From NCBI GenBank assembly GCA_021732625.1, contig JAKFUP010000069.1:1-45109 (forward strand): a stretch of DNA of 45,109 nt, written 5' to 3'. Origin of the DNA: Hyphomicrobiales bacterium. Its GTDB lineage: Bacteria > Pseudomonadota > Alphaproteobacteria > Rhizobiales > Xanthobacteraceae. The notes below the pieces were generated by a model. That model saw nothing but the letters and a program-made list of their open reading frames with translations, made no database searches and was not told the origin of the DNA. Positions within the stretch are counted from its first letter, which is position 1, and every line of letters starts with the position of its first letter. Shown here in pieces: positions 44,287 to 45,109 of this stretch. The position numbers and the translations under genes were made by a program.

Positions 44287-45109
44287 TGAGCATCGCTTCG
44301 ATGCGACGCTGGACGGGAATAACTATGGTAGCCGACGAAGCCAATTGCCTATCCGACCACCTCGCTAATCCTGAAACGCAATGGAGCCTTGGCACCTTCG
44401 GCGCAATCGGCGAGTTCATGCGGGACATGAACGAGGCGGCAGAACTTGGTCAGCATTCAGCGGTGACGGAACGAGGCGGAGTTCGGCTCGACCCGCACGA
44501 AAGTATGCAGCTTTTTGCGTTTGAAACGGCAACGCGCCAGAGCTGGAGCCAGCGCGTTGCGATCTGCTTACCTCGCGATAGCAGCGCGATGAACCACCGC
44601 GCGGTATTGACCGAGCTTGGTCCTGACCGGGACGCACTCCGTCCCGGCGATCGCAACAACATCTTGTTCGACATCGGACTCGGCACTTGGCAGGTCGACG
44701 TCTGCGTGCGAGCCGATCCTGATCTCGCCGAGCAACTTCGCGCCCACTGCGGTCAAGAGACGTTTGCGCCGGGCAGTCCGGCAGGTCAGCTGATCCTTGC
44801 GCACAGCCCGCATCGCGTGTTTGTGACCCGGATCGGCCGGCTGGAAGTGTATCAGCCTATCCCGCCGGCAGATGGAAAAAGCCCGGAAGGACCGCATACC
44901 CACGTCCTGCCAAATTTGCTGCGCCATCGCCGCACCCATTCAGCAACCGAACCGATACCCGATGGACTTGTCCCGTGCGGCTATTTCTATCCTGCGCATC
45001 CTGCCAAGGATGCCGGTGGTCATGACAAGCCATACGACCCGCAAAAATATGCATCTTTCGAAACAATTTTGCGCCGCTACGGCAATTCCCGCTTCGCTAA
45101 TCTCAAGGA
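44286..45109 (+). CDS. Conserved protein, truncated at the window edge
   Basis: The frame runs open to the window end (at least 274 residues). It starts at ATG 44286, overlapping the previous stop (TGATG), or ATG 44325. Recognisable patterns are WSLGTFGAIGEFMRD, GPDRDALRPGDRNNILFDIG, EVYQPIPPADG and EGPHTHVLPNLLRHRRTHSA, with many histidines and a VPCGYFYP segment. I recall DUF6925-like hypothetical proteins of rhizobia with this pattern, but no function. Tight coupling to the split hydratase genes suggests a maturation or partner role. Confidence 0.6.
   Translation, partial: MSIASMRRWTGITMVADEANCLSDHLANPETQWSLGTFGAIGEFMRDMNEAAELGQHSAVTERGGVRLDPHESMQLFAFETATRQSWSQRVAICLPRDSSAMNHRAVLTELGPDRDALRPGDRNNILFDIGLGTWQVDVCVRADPDLAEQLRAHCGQETFAPGSPAGQLILAHSPHRVFVTRIGRLEVYQPIPPADGKSPEGPHTHVLPNLLRHRRTHSATEPIPDGLVPCGYFYPAHPAKDAGGHDKPYDPQKYASFETILRRYGNSRFANLK

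Noticed and set aside
1-45109. CRISPR arrays, rRNA genes, insertion-sequence transposases or phage genes
   Set aside because: No regularly spaced repeats, rRNA-like sequence, transposase motifs or phage proteins were seen anywhere in the window.

Overview
The window reads as chromosomal DNA of an alphaproteobacterium, most likely of the Bradyrhizobium/Rhodopseudomonas/Nitrobacter/Afipia group. The reasons are the soxSRT arrangement, the GTCATTCC-ended palindromic repeat, an EcfG-type GGAAC-N17-CGTT promoter, and protein sequences that resemble that family. The assignment rests on recollection of families, not on a search.

Layout. (1) 1-5015: a sulfur-oxidation accessory block with soxW, soxS, soxR (a two-cysteine ArsR repressor), soxT (YeeE/YedE), a periplasmic DsrE-like protein and a second YeeE/YedE protein. 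(2) 5016-11116, minus strand: what was once one selenium/formate operon, read as fdhG-fdhH-fdhI-fdhE-selA-(Sel1-repeat gene)-selB-selC-(hypothetical). The tRNA-Sec gene lies wholly inside the 3' end of the selB reading frame. The sel genes are intact, but the four formate dehydrogenase genes survive only as heads and tails joined across large internal deletions. (3) 11272-15155, plus strand: a TlpA-like thioredoxin, a wrecked transglutaminase, a TusA-like protein, a NifS-like cysteine desulfurase with a late frameshift, and intact selD. (4) 15156-16687: a broken small secreted-protein gene, a terminator and an EamA exporter. (5) 16699-30626: alpha-glucan/trehalose metabolism by the GlgE route: malQ, then divergently glgE, a treS-maltokinase fusion, glgB, glgX, a 30-codon ORF and glgP, behind a perfect EcfG-type promoter. 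(6) 30663-38981: a cupredoxin, a nickel-permease-like relic, acyl-CoA dehydrogenase, acyl-CoA ligase, a ketopantoate-reductase-like protein, an MFS-like relic, an alanine/serine-glyoxylate-type aminotransferase, a GST and a LysR regulator. (7) 38987-42821: a CPA2 antiporter with tandem USP domains, a DUF202 protein and a hydratase. (8) 43080 to the end: a coupled three-subunit cobalt nitrile hydratase/thiocyanate hydrolase-like operon followed by a partial conserved gene.

How the parts work together. TusA-like protein, cysteine desulfurase and SelD could supply activated selenium to SelA, SelB and tRNA-Sec, but the only visible selenoprotein candidate (formate dehydrogenase alpha) has lost the region that would carry the Sec codon. 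In the glucan cluster, trehalose would be isomerised to maltose and phosphorylated by the fusion, polymerised by GlgE, branched by GlgB, and mobilised by GlgX, GlgP and MalQ. No glgA or glgC is in the window.

The most unusual signals are the repeated 'head plus tail' gene remnants, the selC-in-selB nesting, an apparently orphaned selenocysteine machinery, and the split nitrile-hydratase-like enzyme.
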